NCBI GenBank assembly: GCA_002150815.3
Contig: NDFF03000001.1
Location: forward strand, 248,001 to 312,000
DNA from: Grammothele lineata
Lineage: Eukaryota > Basidiomycota > Agaricomycetes > Polyporales > Polyporaceae
Reading direction: 5' to 3'
DNA length: 64,000 bases
Shown: piece after piece, positions 1 to 11,152 of the stretch
Numbering within the stretch: the stretch's first letter is position 1
Layout of the letters: every line of letters begins with the position of its first letter
Notes under the pieces: generated by a model
The model's input: the letters and a program-made list of their open reading frames with translations, nothing else
Database searches by the model: none
Told to the model about the DNA's origin: nothing
Position numbers and translations under genes: made by a program

Positions 1-1307
1 GCGTCCGGCCTAAACGGGCGGCGTTGGATAGCCTCGTGTGTCCCGGGCGTCGGCGTTGCGCCTAACCGCTAACGGTATCGTGACCTAGGTCCCAGGAGAG
101 CCAAAGGCGCCCCGAGCCGCTGGGCAGGCGTGCTTGGGGATGTTGAGGCGCCGCCACTGACGGTGTCCTTGTAGCTTGGCCGACGGAAGGTCCGACTGCA
201 TGTCAGCGACCCACCGCTGCCCACGTCCGCCTGCCTCGGCCGGGGCGAACATCACGCGGCGGGCAGTGACGCGAGCGTGCTTTTGTGATCAGCCGCCGCG
301 ACCGAGAAGGCATGCTAGGATGGCGGCCGGCCGTAGTTGGCAGCGCAGTATACTCTATGCACCTCATGACATCGACGTAGGTTGCGGGAGGACCGCCTAG
401 TCTGCCACACCGTGCGCGTCGGGCTGGCGGTGCATCCGGGACATTGCCAGTTGCGGGCTGACTGGTACGGTGCTGGATGGAGTTCCGGATGAGCAGGCGG
501 CGGGCAAATTCCAGAAGATAATTTAGAGGCTGTCCATGCCAATTTGGGGCTAGCGTAGGGGATTCCACATCGACGGCGTCGATCGAGCTGTCGACCGGCG
601 CAGTGTGGGGGAGGGCTGGTAGAGGCGCTAATGCTCTTCGAGCAGGTCGCAGTGAGCGAGTCTGAGCGTCGTCGGGAACCGCGTTCTCGCTTGACTGTAT
701 GCTGACGGTGCGGGGGCCCACGTGGGAGATGCGTCGTCTAAATCGCGTGGCTGGAGATCTTGTTGCAGATCACAAGCACTTCATCCCGCGTACGCGTGCG
801 CCCACCGCGCAGGCGTCTTGGAAGCACGCTGGACATGAACGGACCAGGCGTCGGTGACGAGCAAGCTTAATGCGCGCCCAAGCGGGGTCCTAGTCGATTT
901 CGACAGGGCACGGCCGATCGGGCCATGACGCACTCGGCAACAGCTCTCGTCCCCCTTTCGCCCCGGCCACACTCGGCGCCAGCTCCCGCTTACAATACGT
1001 ACTTGCCATATCCAGCGTTATTAATGCCTGTGGTTTGCCTTCGCCCGACGACTCGTCCAACGCAGGCTCGCCCTCCCGGCAAGACCCTCGTCACAATACG
1101 CTCACCGCCGCAAACCGAGCCGTACGCGGGTCCTCCCCTGCGTCATAGCAGCGTCACATTCGTCGAGTAACTTGTACGCAGGTACCCGGCCGGCACCCCC
1201 TTCCAGCCGTTCCTTTGAGAGGACAAGCGAGCGAGCACTCGTACCAATACATCTTCCAAGCCGGCCGTGGGCGGAACAACCTTCTATCCTACTCGTGTAC
1301 ACCGACT
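1..1307. other. Intergenic, no gene seen
   Basis: GC-rich DNA with short overlapping open frames on both strands, none of which resembles a protein family or chains into a spliced model. The right part presumably carries the 3' UTR of the VPS23 gene, which is transcribed leftwards and stops at 1308. No telomeric repeat is present. Confidence 0.5.
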
Positions 1308-3937
1308 TTAACGCCAGCCTTGCGGCGGCACCCACCCGGCGTCCGCTAGCGGAATCCCGCTCTGGATCTTCTCGATTAGTGCCCGCTTCATGAACTGCTC
1401 CTCCGCTAACACCCGCGTCGTCTGCGAATAGCAAGTCAGACGGAGGAAACAAAAGGTTAGCGGACTAGCAGTGGAGATCCCATCGAGCCTCGCTTCCCAG
1501 CCGTGTCCCGAGTTAGAATAGGGGCAAATGAGAGAGGGTCGAGAGCAGCGGGAGGAGCGCTCGCTCCTCCTGAGCCTTTTCCCCCGCGTAGGACCCGCTA
1601 CCCGAGAAAGTAGGAGCACAACAAGGAAGGTATGACGTACCCTCAGGAAGCGCTCGAGGTCGACGCGGCCGGCATTCAGAGCGCGGTGGAGGTGGTAAAT
1701 GGTATCCTCGATCGCGTTGTCCTCCGCCACCAGATTGATGAGTCTAGACCGTCCGCGCGGGGGTCGCATACAACGGAAGCATTTTTGTGCGCCGTGCGTT
1801 CGACGACGGTGGTGTCGATGTGTTGTTGTATAGGTGGAGCGGCGAGTTGAGCGTTCCACGTGGGCACGAGCGGGCCAGATCGAGGAAGGAGGCGAGATCG
1901 AATGGAGGGCACAGGGCACAGCCGCACAGAATAATTCCGAGAAAACACGGTGGTCAGCGCTCGCTCGGACAGAAAGGAGAGTACACTCGGAAAAAGCTCC
2001 CGAAAAGTGTGGAGGCAAACGCGCGAGAAACAAACCGGGAAAACAACTGACTGGTTGTACACGATCGTCGTCGAGCAGATCATCTCGTCCACCTCCGGGT
2101 CGCCCTTTCGGCGCAGCTCCGCGACGTTCCGCTCCGCGGCGCCCACCACGCCCTCCAGGCGCGCCGCGACGCCACGGCACACGTCGCGCACGGCCTCAAG
2201 CCGCGCCTGCTCGTCGCGCACGGCGGGCGCGCCCGCGAGCAGGTCCGTCTGGTTCGCGCGCAGGCGCTCCGCGTCGAGCGCCATCGCCTGCGAGAGCGAC
2301 GCGAGCTCCGACGCCACGCGCGCGTGCACCCGCTCGTGCAGCCGGAGCAGCTCCGGGTTCGGCGGGCGGGGCGGGGCGGGGACAGCAGGTCCGCCGACGC
2401 CGCTGCCCCTACCGTTGCCGTCGTCCCCGCCGTCGTCTTCCGCGTCCAGGAGGTCTGGTGCGGGCACCGATGGCGGTGGCGGAGGGGGCGGCGGAGCACT
2501 GGTCGCTGGGGGCGAAAACGTCTGCGGGAAGGGAGGAGGGGGCGTCGCTACTTGTCCGATCCCTTGCTGAGGGATATAGGGGGGTATCGGCGTGGCACCC
2601 ATTGTAGGCTGAGGTACAGACAGTGACGGGGGAGGGGGCGGCTGGCCCTGGACCTGTTGGGAAATGTGCGGGGGGCCGTATGGGCTATACACGTGCTGCG
2701 GAAGGGCTCCATAGGCAATAGGAGGCGAGTTCCCTGGGCCTAGAGAAGAGACGGCAGCGATCGCGGGGGCGTGCGGAAGAGGCGGGGGCGAGGGTGTCTG
2801 CGCCGCTCCCGGGTACTGGTCGTACGATCGGGGTGGATATTGGGACACCCCAGATGTTCTGCCTCCCGACCAGGCGGGTGTGTCCAGCGACCCACGCGGC
2901 GAATAACTAGGCGGAATCGGCGGTCCTGTCGGTTGGCTAGGGGCCGCCGACTCGTGTCGAGGTAGTGGCGGCGGCGGTCTCATGGCGAGAGCAGGCTGTT
3001 CGTCCGATCATGTCAACCCGTGGTCAGCGTCCTGCAGGAAGTCCCACAACGCGGCGGAATGCGGGCGTACAGAGGTTAAAATAGACGGGGACTGGCTTCC
3101 AACGTTCGTAGGCCCATGGTTCAGCGGAACAGAGGCGCTTCTGGAATGCTGCACCACGCCGGCGGCGGGCCCTGGAACACCTGGCTTCGCAGGCAGAGGA
3201 GGAGGTCCACCGGGGTGGTTGTCGGAGACAGACGTTCCCTGTGTATTTGCCGCAGAAGAAGGCCGGTCGCCCGGAAGTGGAGGTGGAGGGCGGTGAGAGT
3301 AGTCGTTGGACGCGGACGCCGCAGGTCTTGGGGACGGCGATTGGGCAGCCGTCGCGTCCTTGGGTCTCGCATACACTGGCGGCTCGTGCGAAAAGGCTTC
3401 TCGCATCGAGTCAAAGAGGCCAGAGAGGTTACAGCCCTGATACACGGAAGTGAGCATGCGATCCGATCTAGCGGAATGTATCGGAACAAACTTCGCTCTT
3501 GCGCTCCCAGTCTCTGACGTATTGCACAAAGCATCTACCGCTGAGATCCATCTCTGGACCCGCGCGGACGAGCATGTCGCTGGTGGGGACGACGTATGCT
3601 AGAGGCGGGATGCGCGGATATTCGCGGGGCACCCAGACCGCGATTGGAATATTGTAAGATGCCCCACGGTAAGATATCGGGAGAAGCCCATGCAGGCATA
3701 GCAGCAGCTGGGAGCGTCCATCGTCATATGCTGCGATTGACGGAAGCAGGATGAGTCGACTGGAAGAGAAGGTGGAACGAGTGAGAGGCACGGACTGTAA
3801 ACATCCGTCTTCGGGCGGATCGTAGGATGGCGCGCAAGGAGGGCGTCCACGTGTGCAAATACGACGTCTGGGAGCTGGTACGGCTGGATGTTTTGGCGAA
3901 GCCACGTCTGTGTCAGTGTGCTCATGGACCCGCTCAT
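1308..3937 (-). CDS. VPS23: ESCRT-I subunit VPS23/TSG101
   Basis: Endosomal sorting (ESCRT-I) protein that binds ubiquitinated cargo and helps form multivesicular bodies. Reading leftwards, an N-terminal UEV domain (about 3937-3420) carries YDDGRSQLLLCLHGLLPISY, then YRGASYNIPIAVW and the PPVYARP end of the fold. A long Pro/Gly/Ser/Gln linker follows (about 3400-2450), then a coiled coil (about 2380-2080), then a C-terminal steadiness box with NLVAEDNAIEDTIYHLHRAL and QFMKRALIEKIQ. The start is the ATG at 3937, beginning MSGSMSTLTQTWLRQ, directly before the UEV fold; an upstream in-frame ATG at 4174 would add a low-complexity extension. The UEV exons join via GTCCGT and GTTTGT donors. The last two introns are long (about 307 nt at 2051-1745 and about 205 nt near 1638-1433). 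The join near 3000-3040 between the linker exons was not resolved exactly. Confidence 0.93.
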
Positions 3938-5232
3938 CGTCGGACACGGCAGACGGCCGGATGCTGGAAGGCGCCCAGATGGCAGCGCGTCAGCGGGCGT
4001 CTTTGCACCGCCTGGAGGCGCCGGGGAAAGGCCTGACTCGGAGGGAGGACCGGAGAGCCGGAGAGAAAGGCGCGCGGGGGCGTCAAGGGAGGGATGGTGT
4101 GGCGGCTGGCGGGAATGGTCTGTGGGAGCGCGGGGCTTGTTGGGAATATCAAACTCTACAGAATGCGGGGACACGCCTGCCAGTTGGGCTCAAGGCGTGT
4201 CTTGAAGGCCGCTAAGGTTGTACTTCCGCGCGCACCTGCAGCCAGATTCGCTTCCTCTCTGGCGCGATCTGCCGCCACGTTATGCAGGACGCGTGGCTAC
4301 TCACCGCCAGCATGCCATCATCCCACGCACGCGCATGGTGCGTGCACTCGTCCTCTGCTCGCTCTGCTCGCCGGCCGCAGCGCGCATGATGGACCGCCTT
4401 CGGATCGGCCGGGCCTATTGACCCGTCCGTCACCTGTTTGAGCCATTCGCTTTTTGTCCCTCGACGGGAGCCCACGATGTGCTCTCCTTATTGGGAAGGT
4501 TGAAAGGGGACCGGTGTGAACGCACTCCGCTGCCCTGGCGTTCGACGAGGGTGTTCGCCGCCGTCCCGGATGGCTTCCCAACCCCGGCAGGGCTTGCATT
4601 GGACGGCTCGGCTGAGCGGCGACGGGGGCTGGTCGCGGGGGGCGACGGGCGTGCCGGAGCATGTCCTCGGACTGTGGGGTCCGCCCGAGCCTTCTGGATG
4701 CCTTCTGCAACCGCGGGGACTATTCTCGATCGGGCGGAGGGCGGTGGCGCAGGAGCTGGCCGAGGCTTGGAGGACGGACGGCGGGGCGGGCGGCGGCAGG
4801 TGGCCATGGCGCGATGCCCAAAGAGAGCGATTGGGCGAAAAGGGGAGGGTCCCCCGATCCGGGGCTGGCTAAAACGGAGGGGGGCGAGGAGGAGAGAGGC
4901 GCTGGCTGGGGCGGGCTGACTCCGAAGCAGCGGATCCTGGCTGCCATTCCGGATCACGCGTCCTCGGCTGTGGGGGCAGACGCTGGCAGACGCTGGCCCG
5001 CGACGCCGCTGGACGAGCGCCGCTGGGTGTGGGCTGCCAGAGCCTGCCAGCCTCGGACAACCGACATAGGCCAGAGCGCTCGCTGGGCCAGGGTCTCTCT
5101 TGCGCCTTCGCGCCTGCGCGGTATATAATCCCTCTTCCGGCTATATGTCGGCTCCCCGCCCCTCGCGCCTCCGCCCCCCTTTCAACCTTCCTAATCCTTA
5201 GCCCCCCTTTGCGTGCGATTCCAGTTGCCTCC
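3938..5232. other. Divergent intergenic region, VPS23 / TEA factor
   Basis: About 1.3 kb between two genes transcribed away from each other, so it should hold both promoters. It is GC-rich, with no recognisable coding exon. The right end has a clear TATA element and a pyrimidine-rich leader belonging to the TEA gene. Confidence 0.5.
5122..5128 (+). promoter_or_regulatory. TATA box of the TEA-domain gene
   Basis: TATATAA lies about 105 bases before the chosen ATG at 5233 and is followed by a C/T-rich leader, a usual arrangement for a strong fungal core promoter. It also argues against the in-frame ATG upstream at 5029. Confidence 0.55.
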
Positions 5233-7133
5233 ATGGGGAGAGAAGTCGCTTCCGCCTACCGCCGCCGCAAGTACGCCTTCCCCCCCGCCCACCCCGCCCG
5301 TTTCCCCACCTCCTCCTCCAACAGCAGCATGGAGTCCCTCCCCGAGGCAGAGAATCTCACCCCCGCCCGCAAGCACCACAAGCTCCTCAAGGATGGCAGC
5401 GAGGTCTGGTCCAAGGACGTCGAGAAGATCTTCGTTGAAGGTTCGTTTCTTCCTCTCCATCGCGCGCGTCCCCCCTCGCTCATCACTCTCCCGCGCGCCC
5501 TCGTAGGTCTTCGGCAGTACTGGCAGTCCCCTTGGGCCACCTACTCGCGTGGTCGCAGCCGGTGGCGGAACCAGTTTCTCGTTGACCACCTCAAGAAGGC
5601 CGGCATCGAGCGTACCAAGAAGCAGGTCGCCAGCCACATCCAGGTTCTGCGCAACATGTGGAGAGGCCAGCCTGGTATGTCTGAACTGCACTGGACTCTC
5701 GGCCGTTCAAGTTGCTCATTGCCTACGCAGAGTTCCACCTGGTTGCCGGCGGCGAGGAGCTTTTCCAGGAGAACGGTCTGCTCGCCCCCACGAACAAGAA
5801 GCAGCCCGGTTCTCCTTCCAAAACTGCGCAGAACATCAGGACCGAACGCGCAGGGTCCGCTACGGGCTCCTCGCCTTCGTCCACGCCGGAATACGCGCTC
5901 TCCGACTTTCCTCCCGAGCTGCCGCCCACGCCCCAGTATCCGTCTCTCTCGCCCCCAGCGAACGTCATGCCGTTCCCCGACCTTCGTCCAGAGGATATCT
6001 TGGCTAGCTCGATTTCTCCGCCGTCACTGGTCGAGGTTCCCTTTGGGGGTCTATCGACATCACCGTCTCATACCGCGCATACGATCCCGCCCGCGCCTGT
6101 CAAGCTCGAGCCGCTCATTATGGACTCGACGCTTTTCACGCTCCCTACGGCTGCGTACGGAGATGCTATCCCCGATTACAGCATGGCGGTACACAATCGA
6201 ATATCCTCGCTCTACTTCTGGGCAGACGGCATGAACCCCCTCTCTGTCAACGTCGACCGGTTGCTGGGTGCCAGCGCGAGCACTCCTTACCGCACCTTCT
6301 TGCATCTCCGTGTCCACATGCCCCCTCTTGCGGACCTTCGGTGCCCACCCAACCTCCAGGGCATCAACGGCGCGGTGGCGTTCGCACACACCTGGCAAGG
6401 CATGGCCAAGTGTCAGACGAAGAGCTGGGGCCCTGGCAGGACGGTCATGGCCCAAGAACAGGGCGTTTTTACCCCTGTGACGACGCCGGAGCTCCAAGCG
6501 TGTCTCGGCATCGATGCGTCACAGCCCCAGCGGGCGTGCGCCTTCTTGCCCGAATCGGCGCTGACTCGCTGTCATTGGCTTGAAACGAGTGAGTGGATTC
6601 CCTTCGCGGGTGCCTAGGAAGGTTTCACTTCCGGGGCACTTCGCTCGCCTCTTTCGCAGTTCACGGCGTGCTAACGGCGTGTTTCCTGTCCCCTTCGGTT
6701 TCGTCTTCTGCGTCTGCTTCTCCGTCGCCGCGCCGTGCTTCTAGCCCAAACGATCACCCAGCAGCTCGTCGTCGACAACGAGGTCCTCGCCGTCCTTGTC
6801 TATCACTTCGACCGTTCCCCCGACGCGACCCGCCTCGTGCCCGCGATGGAGCTCATGGGCGTGCAGAAGTACCCCTGGAGCGGGCAGCCGTCCTCTCCCA
6901 CGTCGGCATCCCCCTTCCACATGCTCACCACCACCTCGCCGCCAGTGTCGCCCTCAGTGGCCACCTTTGGCAGCCCGTTCACGCACGGAGCGCTCCCGCC
7001 CCAGTCGCCCGCTGCCTCGCGCATCGGCATGCCGCCCGTTGGGAGTCCTCCTGGCGTCATGCACCATGACGCGCATGCGCGCATGGTGGCCTACTCGTAC
7101 TCCCAAATGGCGCCCCAGTACGGATACCAGTGA
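5233..7133 (+). CDS. TEA/ATTS-domain transcription factor
   Basis: Sequence-specific DNA-binding regulator of the TEA family (AbaA of Aspergillus, Tec1 of yeast, animal TEAD). Four exons (5233-5440, 5507-5674, 5731-6588, 6745-7133) join in frame to give 540 residues. The TEA domain covers about residues 55-126: GSEVWSKDVEKIF opens helix 1, and the recognition segment contains RTKKQVASHIQVL, closely matching TEAD's RTRKQVSSHIQVL. The domain is split by introns 1 and 2. A Pro/Ser-rich stretch follows, then a more ordered region (about residues 320-470, including LYFWADGMNPLS and TITQQLVVDNEVLAVLVYHF) that could be the cofactor-binding part, and a Ser/Pro/Met tail ending QYGYQ. In other fungi such factors control conidiation or filamentation; the target genes here cannot be told from sequence. 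Confidence 0.93.
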
Positions 7134-7682
7134 GGGCATTTCTCTCCCGTGTGACTGCGGAAAGAGATATGCCCGTATTGCGTCCCGTCGGCCTGCTCTC
7201 GTGATTTATACCTCAATTATGGACCACAATACCGCGCAAGTGGCTGCGCATTATTTATCCCCTCCAGGACTCTTGACATACTTTCCTGTCTTTTCGTTTT
7301 CGTCTGTCCCTCAACTCGTTTGACCCTTTGCGCCGCCGTCGACACTTGTCCGCGCTCGCTCCATGTGCTTATAGCCTCCTCTGTTCGGACAATTTGTCCT
7401 GTACTCTGTTGTAGCATCTTGTCAACCATCTGTAGACATAGGTTTGCCGGATCATTACCAGCCACATGTATCCGTTATATACGCCGATCTGTTCCCGCTG
7501 CCTATCGAGCCATCCTACCTTCGTTCTCAATGCTCTCGCGGAAGGCCGCTATCAACGGATAGATTTGTACCATTACCACACCGTTCCTGTACGCTACCAC
7601 ACCCCTACCCCCGGAAGTACTTTACCACCGCCTCGCGCACAAAGGATCCCGTTATACATGTACGCTACAAGAATCCGAAATA
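7134..7682. other. Convergent 3' region, TEA factor / NOC3
   Basis: About 550 bases between two genes that converge. It is more AT-rich than its surroundings, as expected for 3' UTRs, and has no coding signal that chains with either gene. Confidence 0.5.
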
Positions 7683-10600
7683 CTACGCCGCCTTGGTCCC
7701 CGTTAACAACTTGCCCGCCGCCACCCGCACACCTTCCGCCCAGTGCGTGCCCGCGAGTGCATGCAGCTCCCAAAACACGGCAGCGAACGCGTTCGCGACT
7801 TGTGGGTCGTCCACGTCCGCGCGATATACGCCGTCTCCCGCGCGGTCTTCGGTACTCAGCAGCGCCTCGAGCTTTGGGTCGCGTTCGAGCAGCTCGCCCA
7901 CAAAGTCCACCGCGCGCGCCGCGCTCGCCGGCGGCCACTGCAGCGCGGCCCCCAACAGCCGCTTCGCGAACGCGGCCGCGCGCCAGGGAGGCGGCACGGC
8001 GGACGCGGCGCGCGGGGCGAACGCGAGCCGGAGCGCACGGAAGAGCGTGTCCGCGACGGACTGTGGCGGGGGCGCGCCTCCGCGCGTGCTCGCGCTCGTG
8101 GATGTGCTTCCGCTGGAGCCGATGGCAGGCGGAGCGACCTCGATGTCCGGCATGAGCGCGAGCTGCGGGAGGATGGCGTAGAGCCGGTTGACGAAGTCGC
8201 CCAGGTCGATGTCGAGGGCCTCGCCTAGTGCGATCGATAGCGGCCCGAGATGCGAATTGTGGAAGGGGAAGGTGGGAGCAGAGGGAAAAGGAAGGCACGG
8301 AAAAGAAAGCAAGATCCGCAAGGAAGACAGGTCGACAGGAAGAGACAGGTCAGCTCCGCGGGTTCGACGGCACGAGAAAACGGGGCAGGTAAGGCCCGGC
8401 CGAGGGGACACGCACCTTGTCCGGAGAGAAGCTCGAACGCCGTCACGACACACAATAGCTGATGCTGTACGGTGGCGATGTCCGATACGTCGTGCGGGCC
8501 CGGTGCGGACGCGGCTCCGGGGGTGTCGGCTGCGGCGTCGTCATCGTCCGCGCTACCAGCGTCGCGCGCCATGAGTGTCTTGAGGACCTGCAGGAGATCC
8601 TTGAAGAAGTCAATGTTCACGAGGTGGGCGAAGCGCGCGATGCCACGGAGCGCGGCGGGCAGAAGCGGCGTCGGATGCGGGTTTTTGAGCACGCTGAAGT
8701 ACAGCACGAACAGGAGCTTGAGCGTCTCGGTGTGCTAGAAGCCCGTATGGTTAGTCGGTTCGTTGGGTGTCGTGTGAGCGGGTGCAGTGGGAAGATTTCA
8801 TCGTGGATGGACTAAGTCCCACCAGACACGGGGCGAGGAAGGCCGCCACTCACCCGTGCCGCGCGCTCCTCCTTGTCTACTTCCGCCGCCGCCTCGTGCA
8901 TCTCCTTCTCGATTTCCTTCCGCTCCTTGAACGCCTTCTTCGCCTTTTTGCTCAGATGGGGCTGGTCGACAGATTTGCCCTTCGCGCGGCGCGCAGCGGC
9001 CCGGCCTTTTGACAACGCTTTCCCACCTCCGCCACCGGCGTCCTTGTCGACTTTTGTCTCAGACGCCCGAACCCCAAGCTCCGATTTGAGCCGGAGGTGG
9101 AACAAGCAGGATAAAACCTCCGGGTGGACTTGGTACTTGCGTTCCTTGATCATGCGGTTTAGTAGCCGCACGGCTTCCAGAGACGGCTCGCCGGTAACAT
9201 CGGCGCGGAAGACCTTGATTAGTGTGTCTAGGCACAAGTCCGACGACTACGAAAATGGGGTCCGCGACTAGTGAGACGACGATCGGGCCCAGTCTAGTGG
9301 TTCCAGAACTAACCTTATCCCACGAACGTCGACTGAGCGCAGCAACAATAGAGCTCATCAAGTTGACGCGGAAGTTGAAATGTGTCACCTCAACCAGAAG
9401 GGTACACATACAGTGAAGTGCGGTCTCAGCAAGCTCACTCTTGGCTGGGAATCTCGTGTATTAGCGCCTCCATTAGAAAATAGGCTTTTACAGTTCATGT
9501 TGCATACCTTTGAGTTCCACTTCCATCCCGCGCAGATAATTTTGGTAAACGCCCACGAGACCTTGCTCCCAATCTCGGGTCCTTTGAACCATCTGGCTGA
9601 CTTTCTCAGCCTTCTCCTTGTCGGTGAGGGCACGTATCCTATAACCAGGTATCACGTCTTTGAACACAGCCAATTGAGATAGCATGGCGAGCTTTCGGAT
9701 GACGATATCGTTCGGAACGGGATCTGGATGTGTCGGCGTCGAGATATCTAGGAGAGAGAACGTGTGCAAGCGCCTCAGAAGACCCAGCTAAGCATATGTT
9801 CAGTCTACCGCACCAGGCTCGATGGCGAAAGGGAAGACGTACACTATTTTCAGGGTCTCCAAGTATCTCCTGACATAACCCAGCAATCTGTTCCTTCGCT
9901 CCTTGTATTCGGGCCTTGCGAGATTTCTGTCCAATGACATCGACCACCGCAGGGCGACCAAACCGCGCACCGGTAGAGACATCGTCCATCTTGGGATAGG
10001 TCACGACTTCTGCCTCCCCGTCTGAGCTTTCGTCATCGCTGTCCAGGCCGCTCTCTTCGCTCTCGTCCAGGAACACCTTGGCGTTGCTCTTCTGGACCCG
10101 GCCGTCTGCAAGCTTGATAGGTAACCGCTCAATGCCCTTCTCCTTGTCGGACTCAGGCTCCCAAGACGGGCGACGTTTGCGCGGACGGGACTCGAATGGC
10201 ATCTCCTCGTCGGAATCGACTTGCTTTCGTCTCCGTTTGCGTTTCGCAGCAGCGTTTGAGGACTCAGCTTCAGATGGCGCCTCTTCCTCGGCAGCCGACA
10301 GAATGTCGTCTTGTGACATAGGCTCCGTTTCACTAACGGCCGAACTCCAGTCGTCCTCATCCTCAGAATGTGAGTTGACGGATGGGAGATCATCCTCGAC
10401 CGGCTTCCGGACCGGTTTATGTAGTTGGTGTAGTCGTTCGGTCTCTTTTTTGCTCCTACACAGAAGAAAGGTCTATGACTGCCTACCCCGAGCATGTGCC
10501 GTGCGTACCTCGCGATGCCTTTCTGGTCTAATGTCTGCAAGAATGTGGCAGCCCCTCCATACTCCTCCAAAAGCTCTAGGTCGTCTTCGGAAAGATCAAC

Positions 10601-10818
10601 GTCCTCATCATCGCCTTGGTGGGGAATAGGAATTGTGGGTCGGTCAAATGCCCGTTCTTTCCCCTTGCTTTTGGTTTTCGAGCCCTTAGTCGCGTCTGCG
10701 AGCTTCCGTTTCTTGTTTGCGCTCTACGATGCCTTAGCGCGACGCCGGTGAGATGGAGGTATGCAACACATACATGGGAAGCCTGCGCCGACCTCTTCTT
10801 CGGCCCCTTAATGACCAT
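7683..10818 (-). CDS. NOC3: Nucleolar complex protein 3 (Noc3)
   Basis: Ribosome-biogenesis factor that with Noc2 escorts pre-60S particles from nucleolus to nucleoplasm; in yeast it also acts in replication licensing. Starts at 10818 (MVIKGPKKRSAQASH) and is broken by many short introns. In order: a basic Lys-rich start; an acidic, nuclear-signal-rich region with KRKRRRKQVDSDEEMPFES (about 10250); a helical repeat region with PSLEAVRLLNRMIKERKYQV (about 9200) and the Lys/Glu stretch HLSKKAKKAFKERKEIEKEM (about 8930); the diagnostic PRPTPLLPAAL-like segment read here as PHPTPLLPAALRGIARFAHL (about 8690); and the CBF/Mak21-type C-terminal domain with DIDLGDFVNRLYAILPQLAL (about 8200). It ends GTKAA at 7683. 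Length, estimated from span minus introns, is about 850-900 residues, somewhat longer than yeast Noc3. Confidence 0.92.
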
Positions 10819-11152
10819 GAATGATGAACAAAGTAGATGAGAGATGGAGGATGGTATGTACGAGAGAGGGCTAGGAATGCATGCCCTCAAGCGAACTCAG
10901 CGAAATGACCTGTGAATGATTTCTAAAAATCGAGACTCACGAAAGGAAGGTAGCTCTCACGGCGCGTCTGAGGAAAGACGCGTGACAACATGTGATCCTA
11001 CGCGTCGATTCTGTGCCAGTGGCTTTGTCTCAAGCCACAACTTCACGTCTACCCTACACGTCCGCCGCAGAACCTCCTTTGACGCAGATCCCGCCCGAAA
11101 GTCTCCCATATAAACCGCAGGAAGTCATTTGCCTTGACATTCTTCTCGGACG
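10819..11152. promoter_or_regulatory. Shared promoter region NOC3 / APC5
   Basis: 334 bases between divergent start codons. A TATA-like ATATAAA sits near 11110, about 45 bases before the APC5 ATG. No coding signal is seen. Confidence 0.45.

Noticed and set aside
1..300. Possible telomere or chromosome end at the left edge
   Set aside because: No TTAGGG-like repeat in either orientation; the sequence is ordinary GC-rich intergenic DNA.
1834..2607. 257-codon plus-strand open frame opposite VPS23
   Set aside because: Arg/Ala/Pro-rich antisense shadow of the VPS23 coiled-coil and linker region, which has clear homology on the minus strand.
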